Virus record (IMG/VR): IMGVR_UViG_3300018481_000054
Coordinates: 1-32,341 of that record
Origin: a virus
Reading direction: 5' to 3' (one strand)
DNA length: 32,341 bases
The notes under the pieces are model-generated. The model saw only the letters and a list, made by a program, of their open reading frames with translations. It ran no database searches and was not told where the DNA came from. Position 1 is the first letter of the stretch; each line of letters starts with the position of its first letter. Below are positions 7,189 to 17,030 of the stretch, one piece after another. Made by a program: the position numbers and the translations under genes.

Positions 7189-9335
7189 TGGCTATCGTCG
7201 TACCGATTGTCACAACGTTCCACCCACTCGGGATCAACCGAGCGATGGCTGCCATCGCTACTGCCACCACCTCCATGGGTCGCATGCAGGCGGTCGGCGC
7301 TGGAATGAGCAACGTGGGTCGGGCCATGACCCTCGGTGTTACAGCTCCAATCGTGGCGCTGGCAGCGGCTTCAGTCAAGACCGCTGCCCAGTTCGATGTC
7401 ACTATGCAGTCCATCAGGGTGAACACCGACGCCACCGCAGGGCAGATGGAGCAGGCGCGAGCCACCGCCATCAAGTTCGGGCAGGATACGATCTACTCAG
7501 CCAACGATGCGGCTGACGCTTTCCTCGAGCTCACCAAGGCTGGCATGACCCTTGACGAGGTCAACGCCGGGGGGCTCGCATCCACCCTGAACCTGGCCGC
7601 CACCGAGGGCATGAACCTGGCCGATGCCGGGGCTATCATGGCCCAGACCATGAACGCCTTCGGTGTGGAGGCAGACAAGTCAGCAGCGATCACAGACATC
7701 CTGGCGGCAGGGGCTGTCGCATCTACAGCCACCGTGACGGACCTAGCCTTCGGGCTCAAGTACGTTTCCTCGAGTGCAGCGGCGGCAGGCTACGACGTCG
7801 ACGATACCGTGACTGCGTTGGCAGCGCTGAATAACGCGGGGCTGACCGCGAGCACCGCAGGCACCAGCCTCAACCAGATGTTGATGGGGCTCCAGGCTCC
7901 CACGAAGGCAGCCCAAACGGTGATGGATGACCTGGGCATTTCGGTCACCGACGCCAGTGGCGAGCTCCTCCCAATGCAGGATGTCATTGGCGAGCTGAAC
8001 AACAAGATGAAGGACCTGAGCGGCCCGGAGAAGACTGCGGCCCTCAAGGCTATGTTCAATACCCGAGGCATGAGGGCGGCGAACATTCTCCTCAAGGACG
8101 GGGTGGAGGGCTGGGCAGACCTCAACGCCGAGGTCAGTGAGAGTGGCAAGGCTCAGGAGCTCGCCGACGCCAGGATGAGCGGGATGGCCGGCTCCCTCGA
8201 GCGCCTGCGGGGCAGCGCTGAGACGGCAGGGCTCGCCTTCGGTGACGCGCTCAAGCCTCTCATTGACGCAGTGACAGCAGCCCTCAAGTTCCTACTGGAT
8301 GCCTTCACCAACCTCAGCCCCGGTATGCAGAGTGCGATCGCTATCTTCCTGGTGATCGTAGCAGCCATTGGCCCACTGGTGTGGATCATTGGTTCGCTCA
8401 TCACAGCTTTCACCACCATCATCGGGGTGCTGGGGATGGTGACCGCCGCTGGGATGCTGGCAGTTCTGCCCTGGGTCCTCATCGGCGTTGCGGTGGCAGC
8501 GCTAGCCTTCGTCATCATCAAGTACTGGGACGAAATCTGGGGCTTCCTCAAGGGCATCTTCGACAAGATTGTAGGCATAGTCAAGGGGTTCCTAGACTAT
8601 TTCAAGACCTCCTTCCCAGAGACCTTCGCTCTCATCAAGGGAGTTATCACCACCTTCATTGACTTCTGGAAGAGTGTCTTTACGGCGGGCTTCAACTTCA
8701 TCAAGTCGTTCATCTCCATCTGGTGGGACTGGATCAAGACTCTGTTTACGGTGGGGTTCAACCTCCTCAAGGGGATCATCACTGGCTGGTTCAGTGTGAT
8801 AAGCGCGATCTTCTCCACAGCCTTCAACGTGATCTTCACGATAGTCGAGACGGTGCTGGGTGCAGTCAAGGCGCTGTTCTCGGGTGACTTCGATAAGATG
8901 TGGGACATCGTTAAGTCGGGCATTGGGAAGATCCTTGACATCTTCAAGGGGTTCCCAGGCAAGATCCTTTCAGCGTTGGGGAACATGGGTAGCGTCCTCT
9001 ACAACGCTGGTAAGGACTTGATTGAGGGCATGATCAACGGTATCAAGTCGATGGCTAGCGCTATCGGCAGCGCAGTCAAGGGCGTGATCCCTGACTGGGT
9101 TCCCGGCATTGGGAAGTCCGGGCCAGCTCCCTCAGCGTCCAGGGCGTCAGGGGCGTCTGCCCTGGCGCTGGGGGTCCCCACTCTCCACCAGAGGGCGAGG
9201 GCCACCAAGGTCACCATCAACATCAATGGCGACCGTGACCCCTTCGTTACAGCCAGGATCGTGAAGAGGGCGGTGGAGGGCTACGACGTCTCGCAGGGGC
9301 GGGCGCGAGGAGAGCCACTGGCGGTGGCCTGGTGA
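7188..9335 (+). CDS. Tail tape measure protein (TP901 type)
   Basis: Sets tail length and is ejected ahead of the DNA. It has 715 residues, short for the family. At roughly 0.15 nm per residue this implies a tail near 105-110 nm. The TP901 core spans about 60-340 (AAQFDVTMQSIRVNTDATAG, then AADAFLELTKAGMTLDEV). Residues about 380-447 are strongly hydrophobic with several potential membrane spans. About 450-565 is an amphipathic stretch rich in Phe, Trp, Ile and Lys. The C-terminus has a Ser/Ala/Pro segment and a small basic domain. The start overlaps the previous stop (TGATG). Confidence 0.9.
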   Translation: MAIVVPIVTTFHPLGINRAMAAIATATTSMGRMQAVGAGMSNVGRAMTLGVTAPIVALAAASVKTAAQFDVTMQSIRVNTDATAGQMEQARATAIKFGQDTIYSANDAADAFLELTKAGMTLDEVNAGGLASTLNLAATEGMNLADAGAIMAQTMNAFGVEADKSAAITDILAAGAVASTATVTDLAFGLKYVSSSAAAAGYDVDDTVTALAALNNAGLTASTAGTSLNQMLMGLQAPTKAAQTVMDDLGISVTDASGELLPMQDVIGELNNKMKDLSGPEKTAALKAMFNTRGMRAANILLKDGVEGWADLNAEVSESGKAQELADARMSGMAGSLERLRGSAETAGLAFGDALKPLIDAVTAALKFLLDAFTNLSPGMQSAIAIFLVIVAAIGPLVWIIGSLITAFTTIIGVLGMVTAAGMLAVLPWVLIGVAVAALAFVIIKYWDEIWGFLKGIFDKIVGIVKGFLDYFKTSFPETFALIKGVITTFIDFWKSVFTAGFNFIKSFISIWWDWIKTLFTVGFNLLKGIITGWFSVISAIFSTAFNVIFTIVETVLGAVKALFSGDFDKMWDIVKSGIGKILDIFKGFPGKILSALGNMGSVLYNAGKDLIEGMINGIKSMASAIGSAVKGVIPDWVPGIGKSGPAPSASRASGASALALGVPTLHQRARATKVTININGDRDPFVTARIVKRAVEGYDVSQGRARGEPLAVAW

Positions 9336-10912
9336 GCGATCTCACACAGTACCCCGATGTCTACGTCGAGGACGTGAAGCTAAACCCTGGGATCATCCCC
9401 CGGCCCCTGAAGATCACACATGGCAGGTCCACCGCGCAGGTCCAGCCTGACGCTCCCACCTGCGAGTTTGAGTACCTCGGCCCCTACCCTCCCTGCCGCA
9501 TTGGACAGCGGGTAGTAGTCAAACAAAAGATTGTTACGGGTACAGACTCCGGTGACTGGCTAGACTCGATGGTGGAGTGGGTGGACCCACTCATTGATTG
9601 GTATGGGAACCCCCTGTCCGAGTCTAGTCGCTTCGTAGGCAAGGCAGCCACGGTGGTGGCGACCGAGCAAGATGGTCAAGTAGTCTCATGGAAGGTGGTC
9701 TGCATTGGGGAGCAGGCTTCGCTGGGGCGGATCTACGTAGACATGGACCGGCCCTACGAGACAGACTTCGCCAGGGTTCTGGCTATCGCAGCGAAGGTGG
9801 GGGTGGTTGTCAACATAGCGGGGACTACGACCTCCGACCTCGGCCCTGACGCCATTCAGCGTAGCGCACTGAGTGCGTTCCAAGAGCTCTGCAAGTCTAC
9901 GGGTGGGTTGTTCTGGCAAGACCACAGCGGCAACTTCTGGTACGGAGCTCCTAACCACCGAGCCGAGACTACCGACTGGGTGCTCCCTGCTGGGGCTATC
10001 CTCGATGGTGTCGAGTGGAGCTCGGGTGTGGATGACATCCTCAACCACCTCACCATCACATGGCCGGCTCCGGAGCTTCCGCCGGCTCCCATCACTGGCC
10101 CGTGGGCTTACTCTACGAGCACCGACACAGGCAACGACCCAGGCTCAGGAAACTTCCGCACGAACAATGTGGACCCCAACCAGATCACACAGTTCGTGGT
10201 TTCCCAGATTGACGCCACTGGTACCGACGCTTCGTTGTCCCTCATCCGCCGTGGACCTGGCACCAGGATCTTCGTGCAGGAGAAGGCGAACGCTAGCAAG
10301 TGGGCACGGTGGACGTTGATCGACGCAGCGCAGGACAACGGCCAGTGGTTCACGATGTCAGTGGATTTCAACGAGGACGCTGAGGCAGGCCCGCCGGCGA
10401 AGGGTGTGGCCTGTATCATCACCTTCGACTCTAGGACCCAGTTCGAGACAGAGCAGGAAACCTTCAGCGATGACGCCAGCATCGCCATGTGGGGTTTCTA
10501 CGGTGTGGAGATGGAAACCCTGGTGGCCAGTGAGCAGCAGGCGTCTCTCCTAGCGCTCACCATCCTAAGCCGTAGGGCACAACCATACTGGTTGATGCCT
10601 GGCGTTCTCGTGCCATATGAGGAGCTCAACGTCCCGAACACTGTGTCCATGCAGTTCCTGGATGTCTCGGTTGGCATCCTCGCCCCAGTTCCTGACGCAC
10701 CCGCGAACACCCCTGCTGAGCTTCAGCAGTGGGCGGTGGAGGGGTACGTGGAGGAGTGGCGTGAGGATGGCTACTGGGCTCAGCTGTCGTTGTCTGACTG
10801 GGGGCGTTCAAGTAGTTCCATGGTCCGGACTTACGGGAGCGTCCGCGATGGGCTAAACTACGCTCAGGCTGCGGCTAAGACCTACCAGAAGCTCCTAGTG
10901 GAGGTGGTGTAG
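9332..10912 (+). CDS. Minor tail protein, baseplate hub/fibre base with inserted beta domain
   Basis: A 526-residue protein beginning with GTG in a GTGA overlap with the tape measure gene. It sits where distal tail and tail-associated proteins of the tail tip are encoded. Residues about 255-365 look like an inserted beta domain seen in many phage tail proteins: a GSGNFRTNN turn, FVVSQIDATGTDASL, GTRIFVQEKANASKWARW, and a CIITFD strand. The flanking parts resemble a hub-type protein (FEYLGPYPPCRIGQRVVVKQ; SALSAFQELCKSTGGLFWQD). No peptidase motif was found. The exact baseplate role is not determined. Confidence 0.65.
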   Translation: MSDLTQYPDVYVEDVKLNPGIIPRPLKITHGRSTAQVQPDAPTCEFEYLGPYPPCRIGQRVVVKQKIVTGTDSGDWLDSMVEWVDPLIDWYGNPLSESSRFVGKAATVVATEQDGQVVSWKVVCIGEQASLGRIYVDMDRPYETDFARVLAIAAKVGVVVNIAGTTTSDLGPDAIQRSALSAFQELCKSTGGLFWQDHSGNFWYGAPNHRAETTDWVLPAGAILDGVEWSSGVDDILNHLTITWPAPELPPAPITGPWAYSTSTDTGNDPGSGNFRTNNVDPNQITQFVVSQIDATGTDASLSLIRRGPGTRIFVQEKANASKWARWTLIDAAQDNGQWFTMSVDFNEDAEAGPPAKGVACIITFDSRTQFETEQETFSDDASIAMWGFYGVEMETLVASEQQASLLALTILSRRAQPYWLMPGVLVPYEELNVPNTVSMQFLDVSVGILAPVPDAPANTPAELQQWAVEGYVEEWREDGYWAQLSLSDWGRSSSSMVRTYGSVRDGLNYAQAAAKTYQKLLVEVV

Positions 10913-11568
10913 TGACTGGTTACACTGACCCGGATCTACTCCCGTTCCCCAACGACTACAACGTACCTGCCGATGTCCCCGCTGATGTCGAAGCCTTGGC
11001 TGTGGCGACCCAGGCGCTCATCACAGAGCAGCAGGCAATCATCGCGAACCTGGCCCCTATCGGGGTTATCCTCATGTGGCCGCAGGCTTCAGCTCCACCT
11101 GGGTGGCATCTCTGCAACGGGACAGCTCACGGGTCGCCGGCGTTGCAGGCGGTCCTGGGTTCCCCCAACACCCCGAACCTGGCTGACCGATTCATCGTGG
11201 CAGCGGGGGCCTCGTATGGGGTGGGTGCGCAGGGTGGAGCGGCAGCCATTCAGCTTAGCCCAGCCGAGTCAGGGCTCCGCAACCACGCTCACACAGGCAG
11301 CACTGGGTTCATGGACCGAGCTAACGTCCACGCTCACCCCTCTCCCCTGGCCCTCGGCCCCTGGAATGGTGTCAACCAGGACGCTGACACCTCAGCTCGC
11401 TCCTCACCGACTAGGTATGCCTCGTTCGTGAACCCGACAGGGGCAGCAGCAGATACGAACCATACCCACGCTGTGACAGTGGATGCCAGCGGTGAGGCGT
11501 GGGCGGTGGCAGCGCACGAGAACCGACCACCCTACTACGCGCTCACGTACATCATTAGGAAGAGTTGA
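10912..11568 (+). CDS. Tail collar domain protein
   Basis: A 218-residue GTG-start protein overlapping the previous stop by one base. Residues about 49-70 (PIGVILMWPQASAPPGWHLC) match the phage tail collar domain. The C-terminus NRPPYYALTYIIRK is the usual end of this family. Three HxH pairs (NHAH, VHAH, NHTH) resemble the metal-binding histidines that thread trimeric T4 gp12-type short fibres. I infer a trimeric receptor-contact or fibre-tip protein. Confidence 0.8.
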   Translation: MTGYTDPDLLPFPNDYNVPADVPADVEALAVATQALITEQQAIIANLAPIGVILMWPQASAPPGWHLCNGTAHGSPALQAVLGSPNTPNLADRFIVAAGASYGVGAQGGAAAIQLSPAESGLRNHAHTGSTGFMDRANVHAHPSPLALGPWNGVNQDADTSARSSPTRYASFVNPTGAAADTNHTHAVTVDASGEAWAVAAHENRPPYYALTYIIRKS

Positions 11569-11569
11569 C

Positions 11570-12688
11570 ATGGTATCCGTCAATAGCTTCGGTGGTCCCG
11601 GGCAGAACCTGGACAACCCACCGCTCGGTGGGCCGAATGGTTGGGCGGCAGCAGTCGCTGCTGCACTGGACGGGTCAGACGTTCCAGTCAACACAAGGAT
11701 CCAGACCGCTGAGGATGCCATCAGGGCTGACGTCGGGCTCCCCGTTGCTGGCCGGAACCGGCTCATCAATGGCGACTTCGTTGTCAACCAGCGACATTTC
11801 TACAGCACCAGCACCAATGGATATCACACCGCTGACCGGTGGTTCTTGAGTGCAATCGGTGGGACCTTTTCCCTAGAGCACTATTCGGAGTCGACCAACG
11901 ACCTGCCTGAAACCCAACGCTCTTGCCTGCGGCTCACGGCAGGCAGTCAAGTAGGGGCTACCAACCAGGTCACACTCAATCAGAGGATTGAGTATGTCTA
12001 CAACCTGAGTGGGAAGCACGCCACCCTGAGTTTCTGGGCGAAGGGCAGTACCGACGGCATGAAGGTCGGGCCGATGCTGGTTCAGCATTTTGGTCAAGGT
12101 GGGAACCCAGCGCCTCCCATCACTACAGTCATGCCAGTGGTGACTACTACCACTACTTGGACTCGGTACTTCGTCCCAGTTGACGTCCCCTCGATCCACG
12201 GCAAGCAGATCGGCAGTAATGGGGGGCGGGTGTCATTGATTCTATGCATCTCCAATGGGCCGTCTGGTGGGTCACACCCCGGCGTCGGGTTGCAGAACGG
12301 GTCAGTATCGTTCTTTGGTGTCCAACTGGAGGAGGGCGAGGCTACCCCCTTTGAGGAGAAATCCTATGGGGTCACCCTGAGGGAGTGCCAGCGTTACTTC
12401 CAGCGGGTCGGTGGCGCGGCTAGTGGTTATGTCGCTGCAGCGACCATCGGTAGGTTTGCCATCTGGTATCTAGAACAGATGGCCATCACACCAACAGTGA
12501 CTCTAGACCCTGGCTCCCCTGGTGTTCTAAACTCCACACAGGGCAACCCGGTTGTGAATAGTATCGGCCTTCAGGGAGTCTATTCCCATGCGGCGTACAT
12601 CGACGTGAACATTACGGGGACCATGATCGGTGGGCAGGGCTGCCTCTGGTACGGGTTCGTCCTTGAGTTTAATGCAGAGATTCCCTAG
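11570..12688 (+). CDS. Tail fibre/receptor-binding protein with NRLINGDF carbohydrate-binding-like domain
   Basis: A 372-residue protein. The ATG at 11570 follows TAGGAAGAG and lies just after the collar gene. Residues about 1-60 form a short attachment segment. From about residue 62 it shares a beta-rich domain with the end of the collagen-like protein at 14596-16947: [76 protein letters not shown] and ECQRYFQ/ACRRYYQ. Domains of this kind occur in sugar-binding phage fibres. The two proteins may be alternative or cooperating adhesins. Confidence 0.7.
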   Translation: MVSVNSFGGPGQNLDNPPLGGPNGWAAAVAAALDGSDVPVNTRIQTAEDAIRADVGLPVAGRNRLINGDFVVNQRHFYSTSTNGYHTADRWFLSAIGGTFSLEHYSESTNDLPETQRSCLRLTAGSQVGATNQVTLNQRIEYVYNLSGKHATLSFWAKGSTDGMKVGPMLVQHFGQGGNPAPPITTVMPVVTTTTTWTRYFVPVDVPSIHGKQIGSNGGRVSLILCISNGPSGGSHPGVGLQNGSVSFFGVQLEEGEATPFEEKSYGVTLRECQRYFQRVGGAASGYVAAATIGRFAIWYLEQMAITPTVTLDPGSPGVLNSTQGNPVVNSIGLQGVYSHAAYIDVNITGTMIGGQGCLWYGFVLEFNAEIP

Positions 12689-12696
12689 GAGGAATA

Positions 12697-12981
12697 GTGG
12701 CTGATTCATATCTGACTATCTCGGTGGTTGCGGTTGACCAGAACATGCTCAACCGGGTGACTGCCTGCGCAGCTCAGCAGGGTGTCCACAACAGCCCTCA
12801 CAGTTGGGCGGCGCAGAATCAGTACGCTTGGGCTTCCTCGCCGACGTGGGCCGAGAAGTGGGACTACGCTGTGGCGAACGGTGTGGAGGAGCCCGGTGCT
12901 GATCCAGCAGTCATCACCGACATCGACATCCTGACCACCGTGCAGGGTCTACTCAATGCACCGCCAGGACAAGTGGGATGA
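12697..12981 (+). CDS. Conserved small protein between tail and lysis genes
   Basis: A 94-residue GTG-start protein with an excellent CTAGGAGGAATA upstream. It is mainly helical, with paired Trp-rich motifs (SWAAQNQYAWASSPTWAEKW) and an acidic C-terminal half ending PPGQVG. Small proteins of this type occur beside fibre and lysis genes in actinobacteriophages, but no function is known to me. Strong translation signals suggest an abundant virion or lysis-timing protein. Confidence 0.6.
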   Translation: MADSYLTISVVAVDQNMLNRVTACAAQQGVHNSPHSWAAQNQYAWASSPTWAEKWDYAVANGVEEPGADPAVITDIDILTTVQGLLNAPPGQVG

Positions 12982-13184
12982 ACAAGATGGGATGGGCGCT
13001 CCTAGTCGTCACAGGGGGGCTCGTCCTCGTGGGCTGCATCGTGTACGCCTACGACTATGTTGGGGTGGCCCAGTTCCTTTGGGTGATCGCATCTGGAACA
13101 GCCGGTGGCACCGTCGCTATCTTCGTGGATGATGAGGTCAATCGCGACCACAAGATCGAAGAGCTTAGGAGGCAGCCACCGTGA
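12978..13184 (+). CDS. Holin-like two-helix membrane protein
   Basis: A 68-residue protein whose ATG overlaps the previous stop (ATGA). Helix one spans about 6-28 (LLVVTGGLVLVGCIVYAYDY) and helix two about 31-50 (AQFLWVIASGTAGGTVAIFV). A short charged cytoplasmic tail follows (DDEVNRDHKIEELRRQPP). Size, topology and position just before another membrane protein and a peptidase fit a holin that opens the membrane at lysis. There is no sequence signature beyond this. Confidence 0.55.
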   Translation: MNKMGWALLVVTGGLVLVGCIVYAYDYVGVAQFLWVIASGTAGGTVAIFVDDEVNRDHKIEELRRQPP

Positions 13185-13396
13185 CCGGCGAAGACTGGGT
13201 GCCTGGGGTCATCCTAGCGTTCGTTATCTGGGTTGCCTTCATGATCGGGCTCTGTCTGCTGTTCCTGCACTGGTCCCTCAAGCGCATCGACAAGATCATC
13301 GACGCCCAGATCCAAGAGTTAGATGTCATGCCCCCGAAACCTGATGGACCCTTCCGCAACTTCAAGTTGACGAAGGATGATGATGAGCAGCCCTAG
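13181..13396 (+). CDS. Single-span membrane protein of the lysis-like cassette
   Basis: A 71-residue GTG-start protein with TAGGAGG (13166-13172) eight bases upstream and a GTGA overlap with the holin-like gene. One hydrophobic helix spans about 7-30, followed by an amphipathic helix (LKRIDKIIDAQIQEL) and a charged tail. It could be a second holin, an antiholin or a spanin-like factor. Its end overlaps the peptidase start by fourteen bases. Confidence 0.5.
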   Translation: MTGEDWVPGVILAFVIWVAFMIGLCLLFLHWSLKRIDKIIDAQIQELDVMPPKPDGPFRNFKLTKDDDEQP

Positions 13397-14243
13397 GGGT
13401 ATTGAGGAAAGGATCGACTGGTTCCAAACGCACAACCCTTCAGGCTCGGGCATGTGCGCTCAGCACACGTGGCACGCCCTCGGTGGGAACAACGGGAATC
13501 CGCCAGCCTGGTCCTGCTCCGACGCTAACGAGTGTGTGGACAAGGTCAAGGCCTCGGGTCGCTACTGGACCCCTTCGACCTGGGACGGCCCACCCCCGCG
13601 TGGAGCTTGGGTCGGCTGGAAGTACGGGAGCAACGGGCACGCGGCCCTCAGCAATGGTGATGGCACCATCAGCACGACCGACCCCTCGAGCGATCAAGGG
13701 ATGTGTGGGATCGAGAACCTGGACTACCCGAAGAAGTGGGGGTTCAGTACATCTAACGGGCCATACACCGTGTGGACTGACCAGTACAACGGCGTACGAT
13801 TCGAGGTAGGGGCTGGCATGGTCGATGTCTATAACTACAAGTACAGTGGAAAGAGTGAGGACACCAAAGAGATCCCACTCAACGAGTACACCTGGGTCAC
13901 CAAGGACACCGATGACCCTGCCGCGAGTGGGCTTGAGTTCAAGCTGATTTACCTCAACGTGAGGTTGCGGTGGGCGCGCAGAGGGGTCACCAACATCCGG
14001 GTGAAGTATGTGCGTGAGGGCGATGACCCCACTGCCTACCAGGACTATCGAGTGGTACCCCTCGAGGAAGACCCTACTGAGTACCCTCTCGAAGAGGACT
14101 TCCTGATCACCCACATGCACATGGAAGCCGGTGAGAAGGGGATCGGCGGGAAGTGGTATGTCAAGATCACTGGAGTCGGACTGACTTCAGCAGCGGTGGA
14201 TACTCGCTACAACAAGTACGCGACGATCAAGGACAATGGCTGA
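13383..14243 (+). CDS. Cysteine peptidase/amidase, putative endolysin
   Basis: A 286-residue protein. Three ATGs run in tandem (13377, 13380, 13383); the last has GAAGG at the best distance. Residues about 5-145 resemble CHAP/NlpC-type peptidoglycan hydrolases. C25 in SGMCAQHTW is the likely nucleophile and H86 in SNGHAALSNGDG the likely general base, with PPPRGAWVGW before it. The C-terminal half (about 150-286) is a separate beta-rich region that may bind cell wall or structural partners. Two membrane proteins precede it, which favours a lysin. Fibre genes follow, so a virion-associated hydrolase remains possible. Confidence 0.65.
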   Translation: MSSPRGIEERIDWFQTHNPSGSGMCAQHTWHALGGNNGNPPAWSCSDANECVDKVKASGRYWTPSTWDGPPPRGAWVGWKYGSNGHAALSNGDGTISTTDPSSDQGMCGIENLDYPKKWGFSTSNGPYTVWTDQYNGVRFEVGAGMVDVYNYKYSGKSEDTKEIPLNEYTWVTKDTDDPAASGLEFKLIYLNVRLRWARRGVTNIRVKYVREGDDPTAYQDYRVVPLEEDPTEYPLEEDFLITHMHMEAGEKGIGGKWYVKITGVGLTSAAVDTRYNKYATIKDNG

Positions 14244-14599
14244 TGCCTGGTCGCTACGATCTCAATCTGTATCGGGGTGACTCCTACACCTGGCGATTCA
14301 TCCTGTGGGATGACGATGCCCAGACCGTTCCCACCGACTTGACTGGGGCAACAGTCAAGGCTGAAATCCGGGAGAAGTCAGCCGGCACTCACGTGGTGAT
14401 ACTGACGCCGATAATCACACAGCCCAACATCATCGACATCTCGATGACCCCGGCGATGTATGTCGACTGCCCAGTCAAGGGAGTGTGGGACTTCCAGATC
14501 ACCTACCCTGATGGCAAGGTGCATTCCCCCATCTATGGTGACGTGGTGGTGACTGGGGACGTTACAGATTCGGTGGTCATGCCGGTAGCGCGCCGATGA
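14243..14599 (+). CDS. BppU-like N-terminal adaptor, baseplate/fibre protein
   Basis: A 118-residue protein. The ATG at 14243 overlaps the peptidase stop (TGATG), so an in-frame upstream start is not needed. The sequence has the two-sheet pattern of BppU-type adaptor domains: [20 protein letters not shown], then [14 protein letters not shown], then a strand pair ending [20 protein letters not shown]. In related phages such domains anchor receptor-binding proteins to the tail tip. It overlaps the collagen-like gene by four bases and probably forms its base. Confidence 0.55.
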   Translation: MPGRYDLNLYRGDSYTWRFILWDDDAQTVPTDLTGATVKAEIREKSAGTHVVILTPIITQPNIIDISMTPAMYVDCPVKGVWDFQITYPDGKVHSPIYGDVVVTGDVTDSVVMPVARR

Positions 14600-16947
14600 C
14601 TACAGTCGTCGTTGAGCCGGGCGAGGGCGAGCCGGTTGTCGTAGTTGACCATGACCCTGTCCAGGTAATCAACATTCAGTACGACCAGGGTGTCGAGGTC
14701 GTCGCGGTGCAGATGGGTGACCTTGGTCCTAAGGTGATCGATGTCACAACAGAGCAGGACATCGAGGTCATCGCGGTGTTCACGGGACAGCAGGGAGCGA
14801 CAGGGCCGCAGGGTCCACAGGGGGAAACAGGCCCGCCAGGGCCAACCGGAGCTGACTCCACAGTCCCAGGCCCGACTGGTCCACCGGGGGCGACCGGCCC
14901 ATCGGGGCCAATCGGCCCTGAGGGAGCACCTGGAGCTGCGTCCACAGTTCCAGGCCCTCAGGGTCCGCAAGGTACGATCGGCCCAACAGGAGCCGCTGGC
15001 CCGCAGGGAGTACCCGGTGCTGACTCCACCGTTCCTGGGCCAGTAGGTCCAACAGGTGCCACAGGGTCGCAAGGTCCTGCTGGCGAGGATGGGGCACCCG
15101 GACCTCCAGGTGCTGACTCTACGGTTCCAGGCCCAGTGGGACCGCAGGGTATCGAGGGGCCGACTGGCCCACAGGGAGACACGGGGCCAACAGGTGCAAC
15201 AGGTTCGCAAGGTCTCACGGGTGCGACGGGTGCGACGGGTCCCGAGGGACCACAGGGTATTCAAGGAACTCCAGGAGCGACGGGGCCAGCCGGTGCGGAC
15301 TCCACAGTCCCCGGCCCGACAGGTCCACAAGGTGCGGCAGGTCCCGAAGGACCACAGGGAATTCAGGGCACCCCGGGAGCGACGGGTGCGACAGGCCCAG
15401 CAGGAGCTGACTCAATTGTCCCCGGTCCAGCGGGACCGCAGGGTGCGACAGGAGCGACAGGAGCTGCAGGGCCACAGGGGATTCAGGGCACGCCTGGAGC
15501 GACTGGCCCGACAGGTCCGGCAGGCGCTGACTCCACAGTTCCTGGCCCGACTGGCCCGCAGGGTATTCAAGGTAATCCTGGTGCGACGGGTGCAGCAGGG
15601 CCGAAGGGTGATACTGGTGCTACGGGTGCGGCCTCTACGGTTCCTGGCCCAGCAGGTCCAGCAGGTGCTCAGGGAGTCAAGGGCGATACAGGACTCACAG
15701 GGGCGACCGGGCCAGCAGGACCAACAGGGGCGACAGGGGCAGCTTCCACAGTCCCAGGGCCGACTGGCCCTCAGGGTGTCAAGGGTGACACAGGCGCGAC
15801 AGGTGCAACAGGGTCGCAAGGTGTACAGGGACCGAAGGGCGACACTGGAGCTACTGGTACAGCAGGTCCAACAGGAGCCACTGGCAGCCAGGGTCCACAG
15901 GGGATCCCAGGCACTACGGGTGCTCAGGGGCCTCAAGGCCCAGCAGGAACGACAGGGGCGCAGGGCATCCAGGGAGTCAAGGGCGACCCCGGTACCCGGA
16001 ACCGCCTGATCAACGGCAACTTCTCGATCATCCAGCGCAGCGGAACGGATGTAACGGTCAGCGGACAGTTCTGTCACGATAGGTGGTACTTCAATTTCAC
16101 CGGGACTGGTGGGACCAGGGTGTACGGGAACAGAACCAACGACGCTCAGTCGCTACCCGAGGGGGCGAAGCAGTTCGCGGGTATCGGGCAGGCAGGCATC
16201 ACAGACCCCACGACGAGCACGACCCTGGGGCAGAAGATTGAGGGTGCTCGGAGTCTGTCGGGCAAGCAGGTCACAGTGTCGTTCTGGGCGCGATGCGATG
16301 TGCTCCCAACGAAGATCGGGGTGCAGTTGGTGCGGAACTTCGGCACCGGGGGCACCACTAGCCCGACCGAGTTCTATGATATCGGGATCGTCACTCTGGG
16401 CGCTGGTGGGGGGCAAGGCCCGTTCCAACGGTACTCCGTAACGGGGGCGCTTCCTGTCTGGGCTGGGCAGAGTGAGGGGACAAACAAAGACAGTCGGATC
16501 ACACTGTTGCTCTACACGTCATGTGGGGCGAACGCTACCTCGGTTGGTGGGATGGGAGTCATCGGTATTCAGAACCGGAACATCCACATCTGGGGCGTCC
16601 AGGTGGAGGCGGGTTCGGTCGCCACTGAGTTTGAGTTCCGCCTGCCCAGCGAGGAATTGGCCGCCTGCCGCAGATACTACCAGTACTACCAACTTCTTGC
16701 TGGTGAGATAGATTCCGCTTCGGGCGGCAACTACGTGTACTTGAACCCCCCAGACGTGGCTACCTTGCGAACAAAGGCTTATACGGCGTCCATATCGGGC
16801 ATCAACCAGGTGAACACTGGTGGCAGTGTCGCAGTCAACCCTGGTGTGTACGTAGAGGCGGAGATGATTTACGTCGTTTTGAACCCGGTGGGGACCCCCG
16901 GCGCATGGTGCCGAGTGTTCGACACTATACTGAACGCCGAACTCTAG
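14596..16947 (+). CDS. Collagen-like tail fibre with C-terminal adhesin domain
   Basis: A 783-residue fibre. Residues 1-64 are a beta-rich attachment region. About 67-467 are Gly-X-Y triplets rich in GATGPQG, GPAG and KGDTG. The triplet run is broken nine times by S-T/I-V-P at residues 88, 116, 144, 175, 236, 273, 313, 347 and 384. From 468 on there is a beta domain shared with the protein at 11570-12688. The collagen part should form a rigid trimeric rod presenting the adhesin. Repetitive DNA here (about 14790-15990) invites length change by recombination. Confidence 0.85.
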   Translation: MTTVVVEPGEGEPVVVVDHDPVQVINIQYDQGVEVVAVQMGDLGPKVIDVTTEQDIEVIAVFTGQQGATGPQGPQGETGPPGPTGADSTVPGPTGPPGATGPSGPIGPEGAPGAASTVPGPQGPQGTIGPTGAAGPQGVPGADSTVPGPVGPTGATGSQGPAGEDGAPGPPGADSTVPGPVGPQGIEGPTGPQGDTGPTGATGSQGLTGATGATGPEGPQGIQGTPGATGPAGADSTVPGPTGPQGAAGPEGPQGIQGTPGATGATGPAGADSIVPGPAGPQGATGATGAAGPQGIQGTPGATGPTGPAGADSTVPGPTGPQGIQGNPGATGAAGPKGDTGATGAASTVPGPAGPAGAQGVKGDTGLTGATGPAGPTGATGAASTVPGPTGPQGVKGDTGATGATGSQGVQGPKGDTGATGTAGPTGATGSQGPQGIPGTTGAQGPQGPAGTTGAQGIQGVKGDPGTRNRLINGNFSIIQRSGTDVTVSGQFCHDRWYFNFTGTGGTRVYGNRTNDAQSLPEGAKQFAGIGQAGITDPTTSTTLGQKIEGARSLSGKQVTVSFWARCDVLPTKIGVQLVRNFGTGGTTSPTEFYDIGIVTLGAGGGQGPFQRYSVTGALPVWAGQSEGTNKDSRITLLLYTSCGANATSVGGMGVIGIQNRNIHIWGVQVEAGSVATEFEFRLPSEELAACRRYYQYYQLLAGEIDSASGGNYVYLNPPDVATLRTKAYTASISGINQVNTGGSVAVNPGVYVEAEMIYVVLNPVGTPGAWCRVFDTILNAEL

Positions 16948-16955
16948 GAGGAAGC

Positions 16956-17030
16956 ATGACCTTCCGTGACGTGATCCTCATCCTGCTCGTCATCGCAGTG
17001 GTGTTCCTGCTAGTCCTTGCTTTTGACTAG
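16956..17030 (+). CDS. 24-residue single-span membrane peptide
   Basis: MTFRDVILILLVIAVVFLLV then LAFD: almost entirely one transmembrane helix with a short charged start. The ATG is preceded by CTAGGAGGAAGC, nearly identical to the strong site before the gene at 12697, which argues that it is really translated. It closes the plus-strand run. Its last 21 bases overlap the 3' end of the convergent primase gene. Possible roles are a lysis accessory peptide or an exclusion peptide; none is proven. Confidence 0.6.
   Translation: MTFRDVILILLVIAVVFLLVLAFD

Noticed and set aside
14790-15990. CRISPR-like or non-coding tandem repeat array
   Set aside because: The repetition is that of Gly-X-Y codons in one uninterrupted reading frame, with no fixed repeat-spacer pattern.
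14533-16077. Long ORFs in other frames across the collagen-like gene
   Set aside because: Their Arg/Trp/Ser-rich or Gly-rich repeats follow from the repetitive Gly-X-Y codons in shifted or reverse frames.
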